Source: Pseudoduganella ginsengisoli
GTDB taxonomy: Bacteria; Pseudomonadota; Gammaproteobacteria; Burkholderiales; Burkholderiaceae_D
Length of the DNA stretch: 64,000 bases
Direction of reading: 5' to 3'
Assembly: GCF_009720865.1 (NCBI RefSeq)
Contig: NZ_WNLA01000016.1
Coordinates: 62,001 to 126,000 of the forward strand
The position numbers and the translations under genes were made by a program. Of the stretch, positions 25,995-34,555 are shown piece by piece. Within the stretch, counting starts at the first letter, position 1. Every line of letters starts with the position of its first letter. The notes below the pieces were generated by a model, which worked only from the letters and a program-made list of their open reading frames with translations, was not told the origin of the DNA and did no database searches.

Positions 25995-28163
25995 TTACTG
26001 CATGGTTCCCAGCAGTGCGGCAATGGCGCCGGCCGGAACGGGTTTGCTATACAAATAGCCCTGCGCATATTCGCACCGCAGCGACATCAGGAAATTGCGC
26101 TGCTCGTCCGTTTCCACTCCTTCCGCCACGACGGACAATTGCATGCTGTGCGCCAGCGCCGCCACGGCGGTGGCTATCGCCGCGTCATTCGCATCGCCGG
26201 GAATGCCGCAGATAAAGGAACGGTCAATTTTCAGCACGTCGATGGGGAACCGCTTCAGGTAAGCGAGGCTGGAATAGCCGGTGCCGAAATCATCGATGGC
26301 CAGGCGTACCCCCATGCCGCTGAGATGCTGCAGGGTTTCTTCGGCAGTGTCGGCACGCTCCATTAACACGCTTTCCGTGATTTCCAGTTCCACGTCGCCC
26401 GCCTCGCAGCCGGTATCGTGCAGCGCCTGCGCCACCATGGCAGTCAGGCCGGACATGCGGAACTGGCGGGCCGACAGGTTGACCGCCATGCGCAAGGCAG
26501 GCAGTCCGGCCTGCCGCCACGCTACTTGCTGCGCGCAGGCGGTGCGCAAGACCCATTCGCCGATGGGCACGATCAAGCCGGTTTCTTCCGCGATGGGAAT
26601 GAACACATCCGGCCCGATCATGTCGCGGCCATGGGGACGCCAGCGCAGCAAGGCTTCCACACCGGCCATGGCGCCCGTGCGCAGATCGTATTGGGGCTGG
26701 TACAGCATCACCAGTTCGTGCCGTTCAATGGCATGGCGCAGCGCGTTTTCCAGCGTCAGCCGGTCCAGCGTACGGGCATTCATTTCCGGCGAATAGTACT
26801 GGTAATTGCAGCGCCCCAGCGCCTTGGCCTGATACATGGCGGCATCGGCATTTTTCAGCAATTCTTTGGCGTCGCTGCCATCCTGGGGGAATACGCTGAC
26901 GCCGATGCTGCACGACAGCGCCACCTCGTGGCCGTGAATCAGCATGGGGCGCGACAGCGTGTCGAGGATGTGGCGCGACAGGGTGGCGGCCGGTGTCTCA
27001 TCATGCAAATCCGAGATGAACACGACGAATTCGTCGCCGCCCAGCCGCGCCACCGTATCGGTTTCACGCACCACGCGCTGCAGGCGCCGGCCCACTTCGA
27101 TCAATACGCGGTCGCCGGCATCGTGACCCAGGCTGTCATTGATGGTCTTGAAGCGGTCCAGGTCAAGGAACAGGATGGCTGCGGCGCGCTGCTGGCGGCG
27201 TGCGCCGGCCAGCGTATGCTGCAGCCTGATCAGCAACAGGCTGCGGTTGGCCAGGCCGGTCAGCGCATCGTAATTAGCCATCCGCACCAAGTCTTCTTCG
27301 AAGCGCTTGCGCTGGGCAATGTCTTCAATGACAGTGACGGTGCCGATGTCTCCATCAGCCAGCTGCATCGGAGCCACGCTGGCCTTGACCCAGACGTTTT
27401 CGCCATCGCGGCGGCGGAACAGGAATTCGTGCGCGGTGCCGCTGGCTGACGCCGGGTTTTTTCCCGTCGGCGCGACCAGGTCGTCGCGCCGGTGCAGCAA
27501 CAAATCCTCTTCCGCATAGCCGGAAATGTCCACCATGGCCTGGTTCACGGTGCGCACTTGTCCGGCGCTGCCGGCGACGATGATGCCGCATGGCAGACTG
27601 CTGATGATTTGTTCCGAATATTCCTTTAGCTCCAGCAACTGCCGGCGGCCGGATTCAATATACGTGTCCAGCGCCAGCGCCATGTCGAAACTGGTGATCT
27701 TCGCCAGTGCGGACATGGTGGGAATGAATTGCTGCGGCCGGTCTTCCAGCAAACGCTGGATCAGCGGCGCCAGTTCGTCGAGGTAGGCCCGGTAGGCGCC
27801 GATATACCACACGGGTTCCAGCCCGATTTGCTGGTGGACCAGGCCGATACGCAGGCGGTTGTGGACATAGGCGGCATCGATCTGCCCCGCCATCAATTCA
27901 TCGAAATAGGCCAGATGCGCCCGGTGCAGGCGCGCGGCGACCGCCGCATCCTGTAACTTGCTGTTTAACTGCGGCACGCGGCGCAGGTGGCTGTAAAACG
28001 CTTCGATAACCTGGCCCATGTGGGGCCGCAATGCTTGCCGCAGTTCGCGCAATGGCGCCAGGTCGCCAGGGCTGATATCGAAATACGATAGCCGCTGTGC
28101 GATGTCGGCATCGGATGGGGTCATGCTGCCGGCCATCTGATCCAGCGAGGCGAGGGTAGACAT
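25995..28163 (-). CDS. Globin-coupled sensor with PAS, GGDEF and EAL domains
   Basis: A 722-residue oxygen-responsive cyclic di-GMP enzyme. Residues about 15-175 match the globin-coupled sensor (protoglobin) fold: YFDISPGDLAPLRE, Tyr57 in EAFYSHL, and His110 in RIGLVHQQIG as the likely haem ligand. A PAS domain (about 185-290) follows. The GGDEF domain has GGDEF with the I-site RETD upstream, and the EAL domain carries EALLRW and DFGTGYSSLAYLKRFP. Both catalytic domains look intact, so net activity may switch with bound oxygen (inference). A perfect FNR-type box lies 83 bases upstream. It converges with the quinone reductase gene. Confidence 0.88.
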   Translation of the reverse strand: MSTLASLDQMAGSMTPSDADIAQRLSYFDISPGDLAPLRELRQALRPHMGQVIEAFYSHLRRVPQLNSKLQDAAVAARLHRAHLAYFDELMAGQIDAAYVHNRLRIGLVHQQIGLEPVWYIGAYRAYLDELAPLIQRLLEDRPQQFIPTMSALAKITSFDMALALDTYIESGRRQLLELKEYSEQIISSLPCGIIVAGSAGQVRTVNQAMVDISGYAEEDLLLHRRDDLVAPTGKNPASASGTAHEFLFRRRDGENVWVKASVAPMQLADGDIGTVTVIEDIAQRKRFEEDLVRMANYDALTGLANRSLLLIRLQHTLAGARRQQRAAAILFLDLDRFKTINDSLGHDAGDRVLIEVGRRLQRVVRETDTVARLGGDEFVVFISDLHDETPAATLSRHILDTLSRPMLIHGHEVALSCSIGVSVFPQDGSDAKELLKNADAAMYQAKALGRCNYQYYSPEMNARTLDRLTLENALRHAIERHELVMLYQPQYDLRTGAMAGVEALLRWRPHGRDMIGPDVFIPIAEETGLIVPIGEWVLRTACAQQVAWRQAGLPALRMAVNLSARQFRMSGLTAMVAQALHDTGCEAGDVELEITESVLMERADTAEETLQHLSGMGVRLAIDDFGTGYSSLAYLKRFPIDVLKIDRSFICGIPGDANDAAIATAVAALAHSMQLSVVAEGVETDEQRNFLMSLRCEYAQGYLYSKPVPAGAIAALLGTMQ

Positions 28164-28238
28164 GCTTCATGACACTGGCGGTTGGCCAGTGGAGAGGTTT
28201 TAATGTTGCAAGTCTAGAAGGATGGCAAGGGGGAACGG

Positions 28239-28254
28239 TTTGATTGAAATCAAA
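28239..28254. promoter_or_regulatory. FNR/ANR-type box upstream of the globin-coupled sensor
   Basis: TTTGATTGAAATCAAA, a perfect palindrome matching TTGAT-N4-ATCAA. Centred 83 bases before the sensor start on the minus strand. Confidence 0.7.
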
Positions 28255-28262
28255 TAATCAAT

Positions 28263-28301
28263 AAAAAATATGGCCCGCCGGGACATAGGCTGCCCGGCGG
28301 G
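28263..28301 (-). terminator. Rho-independent terminator of pyruvate kinase
   Basis: GCCCGCCGGG (28273-28282) pairs with CCCGGCGGG (28293-28301). On the minus strand the stem is followed by CATATTTTTTATT, 13 bases after the pyk stop. Confidence 0.85.
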
Positions 28302-28314
28302 TGGGAAGCAGCGC

Positions 28315-29745
28315 TTATTGCGGCCAGATTTCTGCCAAACGCAGCAAGTTGGTGGTGCCCGGCTGGCCGAACGGCGTACCGGCAGCAATCGCAATCTGGT
28401 CGCCCGGCTTCACAAAGCCTTCCGCCAGCGCGGTACGGCACGCTGCCGCCACCATTTCATCGACCGTGTACACATTGGTGCTGACGGTGCTGTGCACGCC
28501 CCAGGCCAGCGCCAGGCGGCGCGCGGTTTCCTGGTTTGGCGTGATCGACACGATCGGCACCAGCGGGCGTTCGCGCGACGTGCGCAGCGCGCTGTGGCCG
28601 GATGTCGTGTACGCCACGGTGGCGGTGACGCCCATGATCCGGGTCACGTCGCGCAACGCCGAGCTGATGGCGTCGCCCTTGTTGACGTTGAGCGGAGCAG
28701 TGGCGTCGCGCTGCGCATCGACCATGGCTGGATACAGCGGGTCGCGCTCCACTTCGGAGATGATGCGGTTCATCATCGCGACGGCTTGTACCGGATACAG
28801 GCCGCTGGCCGATTCCGCCGACAGCATGACGGCATCCGCGCCTTCGTAAATGGCGTTCGCCACGTCGGATGCTTCCGCGCGGGTCGGCACCGGTGCGGTG
28901 ACCATGGATTCCAGCATCTGCGTTGCCACCACCACTGGCTTGCCATGCTTGCGGCACAGGCGCACGATGCGCTTTTGTACGCCAGGCACGCGCTCCGGCG
29001 GCAATTCCACACCGAGGTCGCCACGGGCCACCATCACGGCGTCGGACAATTCTATGATGTCTTCCAGGCGCTCCAGCGCTTGCGGTTTTTCCAGCTTGGA
29101 CAACACGCCGGCGCGGCCTCGCACCAGATCCTTGGCTTCCTGCACGTCTTCCGGACGCTGCACGAATGACAGTGCGATCCAGTCCACGCCCAGTTCCAGC
29201 GCAAACGACAAGTCGCGGCGGTCTTTCTCGGTCAAGGCGGGAATCGGCAGCACGGCATCGGGCACGTTGACGCCTTTGCGGTCCGACAGCACGCCCGTGT
29301 TGACGACTTGCGTGCGGATGAAGTCATCGCCGCTGTCCAGCACTCTCAAACGCACGCGGCCATCGTCGATCAGCAGCGATTGGCCGGCGCGGACGGCTTC
29401 AAACAATTCCGGGTGCGGCAGGCATACGCGCTGTTCATTGCCGGGTTCCGTGTTGCGGTCCAGCGTGAATTCCGCACCTGCCTGCAGTGTGACCTTGCCG
29501 CCGGCGAACTGGCCGATGCGCAGTTTCGGGCCTTGCAGGTCGGCCAGGATGGCGATCGGGCGGCCCAGGTCTTTTTCAATGGCGCGCACGATCTCGTGGC
29601 GCGCTTTGTGGTCGGCGTGGCTGCCGTGGCTGAAGTTGAAACGGAACACATCCGCGCCTTCTTCGAACAACGCTTGAATGACAGCGCGGTCAAAGCTGGC
29701 GGGACCTAAAGTGGCGACTATTTTGGCTTTACGTTCACGGCGCAT
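28315..29745 (-). CDS. pyk: Pyruvate kinase
   Basis: Converts phosphoenolpyruvate and ADP to pyruvate and ATP. The 476-residue protein begins RRERKAKIVATLGPAS and carries FRFNFSHG, LADLQGPKLR, the catalytic-lysine region GVLSKLEKPQALERL, and VARGDLGVELP. The C-terminal regulatory domain holds YTTSGHSALRTSRERP. It lies downstream of the gcl-hyi-glxR genes on the same strand, a common association: tartronate semialdehyde goes to glycerate, phosphoglycerate and pyruvate. A strong hairpin between glxR and pyk suggests its own promoter or partial read-through. Glycerate kinase is not seen here. Confidence 0.95.
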   Translation of the reverse strand: MRRERKAKIVATLGPASFDRAVIQALFEEGADVFRFNFSHGSHADHKARHEIVRAIEKDLGRPIAILADLQGPKLRIGQFAGGKVTLQAGAEFTLDRNTEPGNEQRVCLPHPELFEAVRAGQSLLIDDGRVRLRVLDSGDDFIRTQVVNTGVLSDRKGVNVPDAVLPIPALTEKDRRDLSFALELGVDWIALSFVQRPEDVQEAKDLVRGRAGVLSKLEKPQALERLEDIIELSDAVMVARGDLGVELPPERVPGVQKRIVRLCRKHGKPVVVATQMLESMVTAPVPTRAEASDVANAIYEGADAVMLSAESASGLYPVQAVAMMNRIISEVERDPLYPAMVDAQRDATAPLNVNKGDAISSALRDVTRIMGVTATVAYTTSGHSALRTSRERPLVPIVSITPNQETARRLALAWGVHSTVSTNVYTVDEMVAAACRTALAEGFVKPGDQIAIAAGTPFGQPGTTNLLRLAEIWPQ

Positions 29746-29756
29746 GATGATTTCTC

Positions 29757-29785
29757 AAAAAAAAGCGGGGCAGCGCCCCGCTTTT
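29757..29785 (-). terminator. Terminator between glxR and pyk
   Basis: An 11-bp perfect stem (29761-29771 with 29775-29785, loop AGC) flanked by A and T runs on both sides. On the minus strand it is followed by TTTTTTTT, so it ends or attenuates the gcl operon before pyk. Confidence 0.85.
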
Positions 29786-29796
29786 AGTGGCACAAA

Positions 29797-30684
29797 TTAA
29801 CCTTGTGCGATTTTGTGGTTGGACATCAGTTCGATGGCCTGGCACAGGGCCGAGTGATCCAGGCCCGACAGGCCGTTGGCTGCGCAGGCATTCATCAATT
29901 CCTGGGTCGCCGACGTATTAGGCAGCGACACGCCCAGCGCCTTGGCGCCTTGCAGGGCCAGGTTCAAGTCTTTCTGGTGCAGGGCGATACGGAAGCCAGG
30001 GTTGAAAGTACGCTTGACCATGCGCTCGCCGTGCACTTCCAGGATACGGGACGAAGCAAAGCCGCCCATCAGCGCTTCACGCACTTTCGCTGGATCCGCG
30101 CCGGCTTTCGATGCGAACAGCAGGGCTTCAGCAACGGCCTGGATGTTCAGCGCAACGATGATCTGGTTTGCGACCTTGGTGGTCTGGCCGTCGCCGTTGC
30201 CGCCCACCAGCGTGATGTTCTTGCCCATCAGGTCGAACAGTGGCTTGACGGTGTCGAAGGCTTCCTGCGGGCCGCCAACCATAATCGTCAGCGATGCGGC
30301 CTTGGCGCCCACTTCGCCGCCGGACACGGGAGCGTCCAGGTAAGCGCACGACTTCTTGTTGATTTTCTTGGCGAATTCCTTGGTCGCGATTGGGGAGATC
30401 GACGACATGTCGACCACGATCTTGCCCGGGGTCAGGCCGGCTGCGATGCCTTCTTCCGCGAACAGCACTTCTTCCACGTGCGGGGTGTCCGGCACCATCA
30501 GGAAGATGATGTCGGCGCGCTTGGCCACTTCGGCAGCCGACGTGCAGACGGTTGCGCCGCCCTCAACCAGCGATGCCGGCGGGTTTTTCACGTCGTGCAG
30601 GTACAGCTTGTGACCGCCGGCTTGCAGGTGGCCAGCCATTGGTGCGCCCATGATGCCCAGGCCGATGAATCCCAGTTTTGCCAT
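29797..30684 (-). CDS. glxR: 2-hydroxy-3-oxopropionate (tartronate semialdehyde) reductase
   Basis: Reduces tartronate semialdehyde to D-glycerate with NAD(P)H. The 295-residue beta-hydroxyacid dehydrogenase starts MAKLGFIGLGIMGAPMAGHL (dinucleotide fold plus family signature), with DAPVSGGEVGAK for substrate binding and NQIIVALNIQ just after the catalytic Lys (TTKVANQ). The ATG at 30684 has GAGGAG upstream; the frame is open 25 codons further but runs into an intergenic repeat. Third gene of the gcl set. Confidence 0.93.
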   Translation of the reverse strand: MAKLGFIGLGIMGAPMAGHLQAGGHKLYLHDVKNPPASLVEGGATVCTSAAEVAKRADIIFLMVPDTPHVEEVLFAEEGIAAGLTPGKIVVDMSSISPIATKEFAKKINKKSCAYLDAPVSGGEVGAKAASLTIMVGGPQEAFDTVKPLFDLMGKNITLVGGNGDGQTTKVANQIIVALNIQAVAEALLFASKAGADPAKVREALMGGFASSRILEVHGERMVKRTFNPGFRIALHQKDLNLALQGAKALGVSLPNTSATQELMNACAANGLSGLDHSALCQAIELMSNHKIAQG

Positions 30685-30709
30685 GATATTTCTCCTCGAG
30701 TTGTTTGAT

Positions 30710-30795
30710 GTAGGGCGGATTAGCGCAGCGTAATCCGCCTGGCGCCGCCAGCGCCGCATGCATGGCGGATTACGCCTTCGGCTAATCCGCCCTAC
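30710..30795. repeat. Inverted repeat element between hyi and glxR
   Basis: An 86-base element. Its ends are GTAGGGCGGATTAGC and, in inverted form, GCTAATCCGCCCTAC; nested copies of GCGTAATCCGCC and GGCGGATTACGCC lie inside, so it can fold into a long cruciform. It sits in the 137-base gap between hyi and glxR. A shorter relative, beginning GTAGGGCGGGTT, occurs at about 61544. REP-like elements of this sequence are widespread in proteobacterial genomes. Confidence 0.75.
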
Positions 30796-30821
30796 GGTAT
30801 TGATGACGCGTTTATTTCAGA

Positions 30822-31601
30822 TTACGAAGCCAGCGCCTGACGCCAGCCCAGGCCGTCCACGGTGCCGTTCTTCGGCTTGTATTCGCAGCCAACCCAGCCG
30901 TCGTAACCGATGTCGTCCAGGTAGTTCAGCAGGAAGCGGTAGTTGATTTCGCCGGTGCCTGGTTCGAAGCGGCCCGGATTGTCAGCCAGCTGGATATGCT
31001 TGATGACGGACAGGTTGTTCTTGATGGTGTTCGCCAGCTCGCCTTCCATGCGCTGCATGTGGTAGATGTCGTACTGCAGGAACAGGTTGTCGGAACCGAC
31101 TGCTTCGATCAGGTCCAGGCCCTGCTTGGTGCCCGACAGGAAGAAGCCGGGGATGTCAAACGTGTTGATTGGTTCGATCAGCAGAGGGATGCCGGCTGCT
31201 TTCAATTCCTTGGCCGCGAACTTCAGGTTGCGCACCAGCGTGTCTTGCGCTTTTTGCTTTTCCACGTTGGCCGGCGGGATGCCGACCAGGCAGTTGATGC
31301 GCTGGGTTTTCAGCACTTTTGCATAGCGGATGGCCTGTTCCACGCCTTCTTCGAATTCTTTGACGCGGTCCGGCAGGCACGCGATACCGCGTTCACCGCC
31401 TGCCCAGTGGCCGGCCGGCAGGTTGTGCAGCACCATCTCCAGCTGGAACTGGTGCAGTTTTTCAGCCAGTTGCTCCGGCTCGAAATCGTACGGGAACAGG
31501 AATTCGACCCCTTTGAAACCGGCGCGCGATGCGGCGCTGAAACGGTCCAGGAAATGCAGTTCATTGAACAGCATGGTCAGATTGGCGGCGAACTTTGGCA
31601 T
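30822..31601 (-). CDS. hyi: Hydroxypyruvate isomerase
   Basis: Interconverts hydroxypyruvate and tartronate semialdehyde. A 259-residue TIM-barrel protein of the xylose-isomerase-like family: MPKFAANLTMLFNELHFLDR at the start, LEMVLHNLPAGHW, the metal-binding LIEPINTFDIPGF, YDIYHMQRMEG and IQLADNPGRFEPGTGEINY, and GCEYKPK near the end. It lies between gcl (71-base gap) and glxR. Confidence 0.93.
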   Translation of the reverse strand: MPKFAANLTMLFNELHFLDRFSAASRAGFKGVEFLFPYDFEPEQLAEKLHQFQLEMVLHNLPAGHWAGGERGIACLPDRVKEFEEGVEQAIRYAKVLKTQRINCLVGIPPANVEKQKAQDTLVRNLKFAAKELKAAGIPLLIEPINTFDIPGFFLSGTKQGLDLIEAVGSDNLFLQYDIYHMQRMEGELANTIKNNLSVIKHIQLADNPGRFEPGTGEINYRFLLNYLDDIGYDGWVGCEYKPKNGTVDGLGWRQALAS

Positions 31602-31672
31602 GTCGTATATCCTTTTTTTGTAAGTCTGGTGTTGCTTGCGGGAGGCGCACACCTCCCGCACGGCGCTACGGA

Positions 31673-33415
31673 TTACTTCAGGTCGATCACTTCGTTAAAT
31701 TCCGTGATGTTGTTGATCTCGGTGCCCATCGCGATGTTGGTCACGCGCTCCAGGATCACTTCCACCACCACCGGTACGCTGTACTGGGCCATCAGTTCAC
31801 GCGCCTTCTCGAACGCTGGAATGATGTCGTCAGGGTTGTGCACGCGGATCGCCTTGCAGCCCAGACCTTCCACGACAGCGACGTGGTCAACGCCGTAGCC
31901 GTTCAGTTCAGGCGAGTTGACGTTTTCAAACGCCAGCTGCACGCAGTAGTCCATGTCGAAGCCGCGCTGGGATTGACGGATCAGGCCCAGGTACGAGTTG
32001 TTCACCAGCACGTGGATGTATGGCAGCTTGAATTGCGCGCCCACAGCCAGTTCTTCGATCAGGAACTGGAAGTCGTAGTCGCCGGAAATTGCGACGATGT
32101 CGGTCTTCGGATCGGCAGTCCGCACGCCCAGCGCTGCAGGGATGGTCCAGCCCAGCGGACCGGCCTGGCCGCAGTTGATCCAGTTGCGTGGCTCGTACAC
32201 GTGCAGGAATTGCGCGGCAGCGATTTGCGACAGGCCGATCGCGGACACGTAGCGGGTGTTGCGGCCGAAGTACTTGTTCATCTCTTCGTACACGCGCAGC
32301 GGCTTCACCGGCACGGTGTCGTAGTCGGTCTTGCGCAGCATGGTGCGCTTGCGTTCCTGGCACTGGTGTACCCAGCCGGTGCGGTCTTTCAGCTTGCCGG
32401 CGGCTTTCCATTCTTTCGCCACTTCGACGAACAGTTCCAGTGCATAGCCTGCGTCGGAAACGATGCCCAGGTCTGGACCAAACACGCGGCCGATCTGGGT
32501 TGGCTCGATGTCTACGTGGACAAATTTACGGCCTTCGGTGAACACTTCGACCGAGCCGGTGTGGCGGTTGGCCCAGCGGTTACCGATACCGCACACGAAG
32601 TCGGAAGCCAGCACGGTGGCGTTGCCGTAGCGGTGCGACGTTTGCAGGCCGGCCATACCCGCCATCAGCGGGTGGTCGTCAGGAATGGTGCCCCAGCCCA
32701 TCAGGGTTGGAATCACTGGCACGTTGACGATTTCAGCGAATTCCTGCAGCAGGGCCGATGCGTTGGCGTTGATGATGCCGCCGCCGGCGGTGATCAATGG
32801 ACGGTCCGCGTCATTCAGCATTTCCAGCGCTTTTTCGATCTGGGCGCGCGAAGCACGTGGCTTGTACACTTCCATCGGGGTGTAGGTGTCTGGATCGAAT
32901 TCGATCTCGGCTTGCATCACGTCGAATGGCAAGTCGATCAGCACCGGGCCTGGACGGCCGGAGCGCATCAGGTGGAATGCCTGCTGGAAGACGCGCGGCA
33001 CTTGCGCTGGTTCCAGCACGGTGGTGGCCCACTTGGTGACTGGCTTGGCGATTTCAGCGATGTTGACTGCCTGGAAGTCTTCCTTGTGCAGGCGGGCGCG
33101 CGGCGCCTGGCCGGTAATGCACAGGATAGGAATCGAGTCGGCCTGGGCGGAGTACAGACCGGTGATCATGTCGGTGCCGGCAGGACCGGAGGTGCCGATG
33201 CAGACGCCGATGTTGCCTGGAGCGGCACGGGTGTAGCCTTCAGCCATGTGGGAAGCGCCTTCAACGTGGCGGCCCAGCACGTGCTTGATGCTACCGTTAC
33301 GCTTGAGAGCGGCGTACAGCGGGTTGATTGCTGCGCCCGGTACGCCGAAAGCAACGTTGATGCCTTCTTTCTGCATCACGTGGACGGCTGCGTCAGCTGC
33401 CTTCATCTTTGCCAT
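31673..33415 (-). CDS. gcl: Glyoxylate carboligase (tartronate-semialdehyde synthase)
   Basis: Joins two glyoxylate molecules to tartronate semialdehyde and CO2 with thiamine diphosphate. The 580-residue protein has the three ThDP-enzyme domains. The family-specific replacement of the catalytic Glu by Val is visible in RHVEGASHMAEGY near the N-terminus. The ThDP/magnesium motif is GDYDFQFLIEELAVG...NNSYLGLIRQ. AGGAGA precedes the ATG. First gene of gcl-hyi-glxR, divergent from a LysR regulator. It would use glyoxylate from ureidoglycolate, linking to the purine genes. Confidence 0.95.
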   Translation of the reverse strand: MAKMKAADAAVHVMQKEGINVAFGVPGAAINPLYAALKRNGSIKHVLGRHVEGASHMAEGYTRAAPGNIGVCIGTSGPAGTDMITGLYSAQADSIPILCITGQAPRARLHKEDFQAVNIAEIAKPVTKWATTVLEPAQVPRVFQQAFHLMRSGRPGPVLIDLPFDVMQAEIEFDPDTYTPMEVYKPRASRAQIEKALEMLNDADRPLITAGGGIINANASALLQEFAEIVNVPVIPTLMGWGTIPDDHPLMAGMAGLQTSHRYGNATVLASDFVCGIGNRWANRHTGSVEVFTEGRKFVHVDIEPTQIGRVFGPDLGIVSDAGYALELFVEVAKEWKAAGKLKDRTGWVHQCQERKRTMLRKTDYDTVPVKPLRVYEEMNKYFGRNTRYVSAIGLSQIAAAQFLHVYEPRNWINCGQAGPLGWTIPAALGVRTADPKTDIVAISGDYDFQFLIEELAVGAQFKLPYIHVLVNNSYLGLIRQSQRGFDMDYCVQLAFENVNSPELNGYGVDHVAVVEGLGCKAIRVHNPDDIIPAFEKARELMAQYSVPVVVEVILERVTNIAMGTEINNITEFNEVIDLK

Positions 33416-33505
33416 GTTTGTTCTCCTGATGTTTGTTGGTTTGTGAACCTGTTGCGGATGTTTTGTATGCTATAGGCAGTGACTTCGCTTGATAAGACGA
33501 CAAAC

Positions 33506-33522
33506 TATCGTTTTATTCGATA
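33506..33522. promoter_or_regulatory. Inverted repeat upstream of the LysR gene, possible LysR site
   Basis: TATCG-N7-CGATA contains the T-N11-A pattern typical of LysR operators and lies 25 bases before the regulator's ATG, in the 131-base gap with gcl. This placement suggests self-repression combined with control of gcl. Confidence 0.5.
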
Positions 33523-33546
33523 CTCCAAGTATGGAATAATGTTGAC

Positions 33547-34458
33547 ATGGATAAATTCAAACAAATTGAAGCCTTCGTGGCGGTGGTGGAAAAAGGATCG
33601 TTGGCAGCTGCCGCGCTGGTACAAAACATTACGCCGGTGATGCTGGGACGCAGGATTGATGCATTGGAGAAACGTCTTGGCGTCAAGCTGATGCACCGCA
33701 CCACGCGCCATTTGACGCTGACGGAGCAAGGCAATGTCTTCCTGGACGACTGCCGCAAATTGCTGTCGGATTTCGACATTGCCGAGCGCAATATCGCGGA
33801 AGGGCGGCACAAGGCCACGGGCCACCTGATCGTGTCGGCGCCGGCCTCGTTCGGGCGCCAGCATGTTGCACCGCACGCGCCGGCCTTCCTGAAAAAGAAC
33901 CCGGATGTACAGTTGTCATTCAACCTGACGGACCAGGTGATCGACCTCGTGCGGCAGGGGTATGACCTCGGCATCCGTATCGGCGGCGTCATTGATCCCA
34001 GCTTTGTCGCTGTGCGGCTGGCCAAGAACCGGCGTGTGGTCTGCGGTACACCGGATTATTTTGATCGCATGGGCATCCCCCGTACGCTGGACGACTTGGC
34101 GCACCACAATTGCCTGGCCTTCAATTTGCAGGGCGGCCAGCAGCGCGGCTGGTACTTCCAGCAGGGCGGCAAACCCGTGACAGTGAAGGTGCAAGGCAAC
34201 CTCGACTGCAATGATGGCGAACTGCTGCACCGCTGGGCGTGCGAGGGCTTGGGACTGGCTTGGCGCTCGACGTGGGAAATCCAGTCGCAGCTGGCGGAGG
34301 GCAGCCTGATCACCGTGCTGGACGACTTCGCGTTGCCAGATTACGACATCATGGCAGTTTATCTACAACAAAGACACCTGCCTGCCAAGATACGTTTCTT
34401 TATAGATGAGTTAAAGGCGGTTTACGCGCAACCGGGCTACTGGACCCGGACTAAATGA
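33547..34458 (+). CDS. LysR-family regulator, divergent from gcl
   Basis: A 303-residue LysR regulator. The HTH covers GSLAAAALVQNITPVMLGRR (residues about 17-36), followed by the linker helix LTEQGNVFLDDCRKLLSDFD. The effector domain has LIVSAPASFGRQHVAPHAPA, typical of the large CrgA-like group. Divergent placement and a T-N11-A inverted repeat in the gap point to control of glyoxylate use. Confidence 0.87.
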   Translation: MDKFKQIEAFVAVVEKGSLAAAALVQNITPVMLGRRIDALEKRLGVKLMHRTTRHLTLTEQGNVFLDDCRKLLSDFDIAERNIAEGRHKATGHLIVSAPASFGRQHVAPHAPAFLKKNPDVQLSFNLTDQVIDLVRQGYDLGIRIGGVIDPSFVAVRLAKNRRVVCGTPDYFDRMGIPRTLDDLAHHNCLAFNLQGGQQRGWYFQQGGKPVTVKVQGNLDCNDGELLHRWACEGLGLAWRSTWEIQSQLAEGSLITVLDDFALPDYDIMAVYLQQRHLPAKIRFFIDELKAVYAQPGYWTRTK

Positions 34459-34555
34459 CGCAAAATAAGCGTGTGTATATAAGGGTTCTATGTACACTTG
34501 AATAAAGGCCGGCTATCAAGGTACGGCCACTCATAAATAAATCGGGAGTGCTCCA

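Noticed and set aside
31595..33475. Long plus-strand open frame (626 codons) opposite gcl
   Set aside because: Antisense of a clear glyoxylate carboligase gene; composition rich in His, Val and Arg typical of a shadow frame of a GC-rich gene.
34459..34555. Flagellar sigma-28 promoter for the chemoreceptor
   Set aside because: CTAAA and GCCG-like pieces occur but not at the required 15-base spacing.
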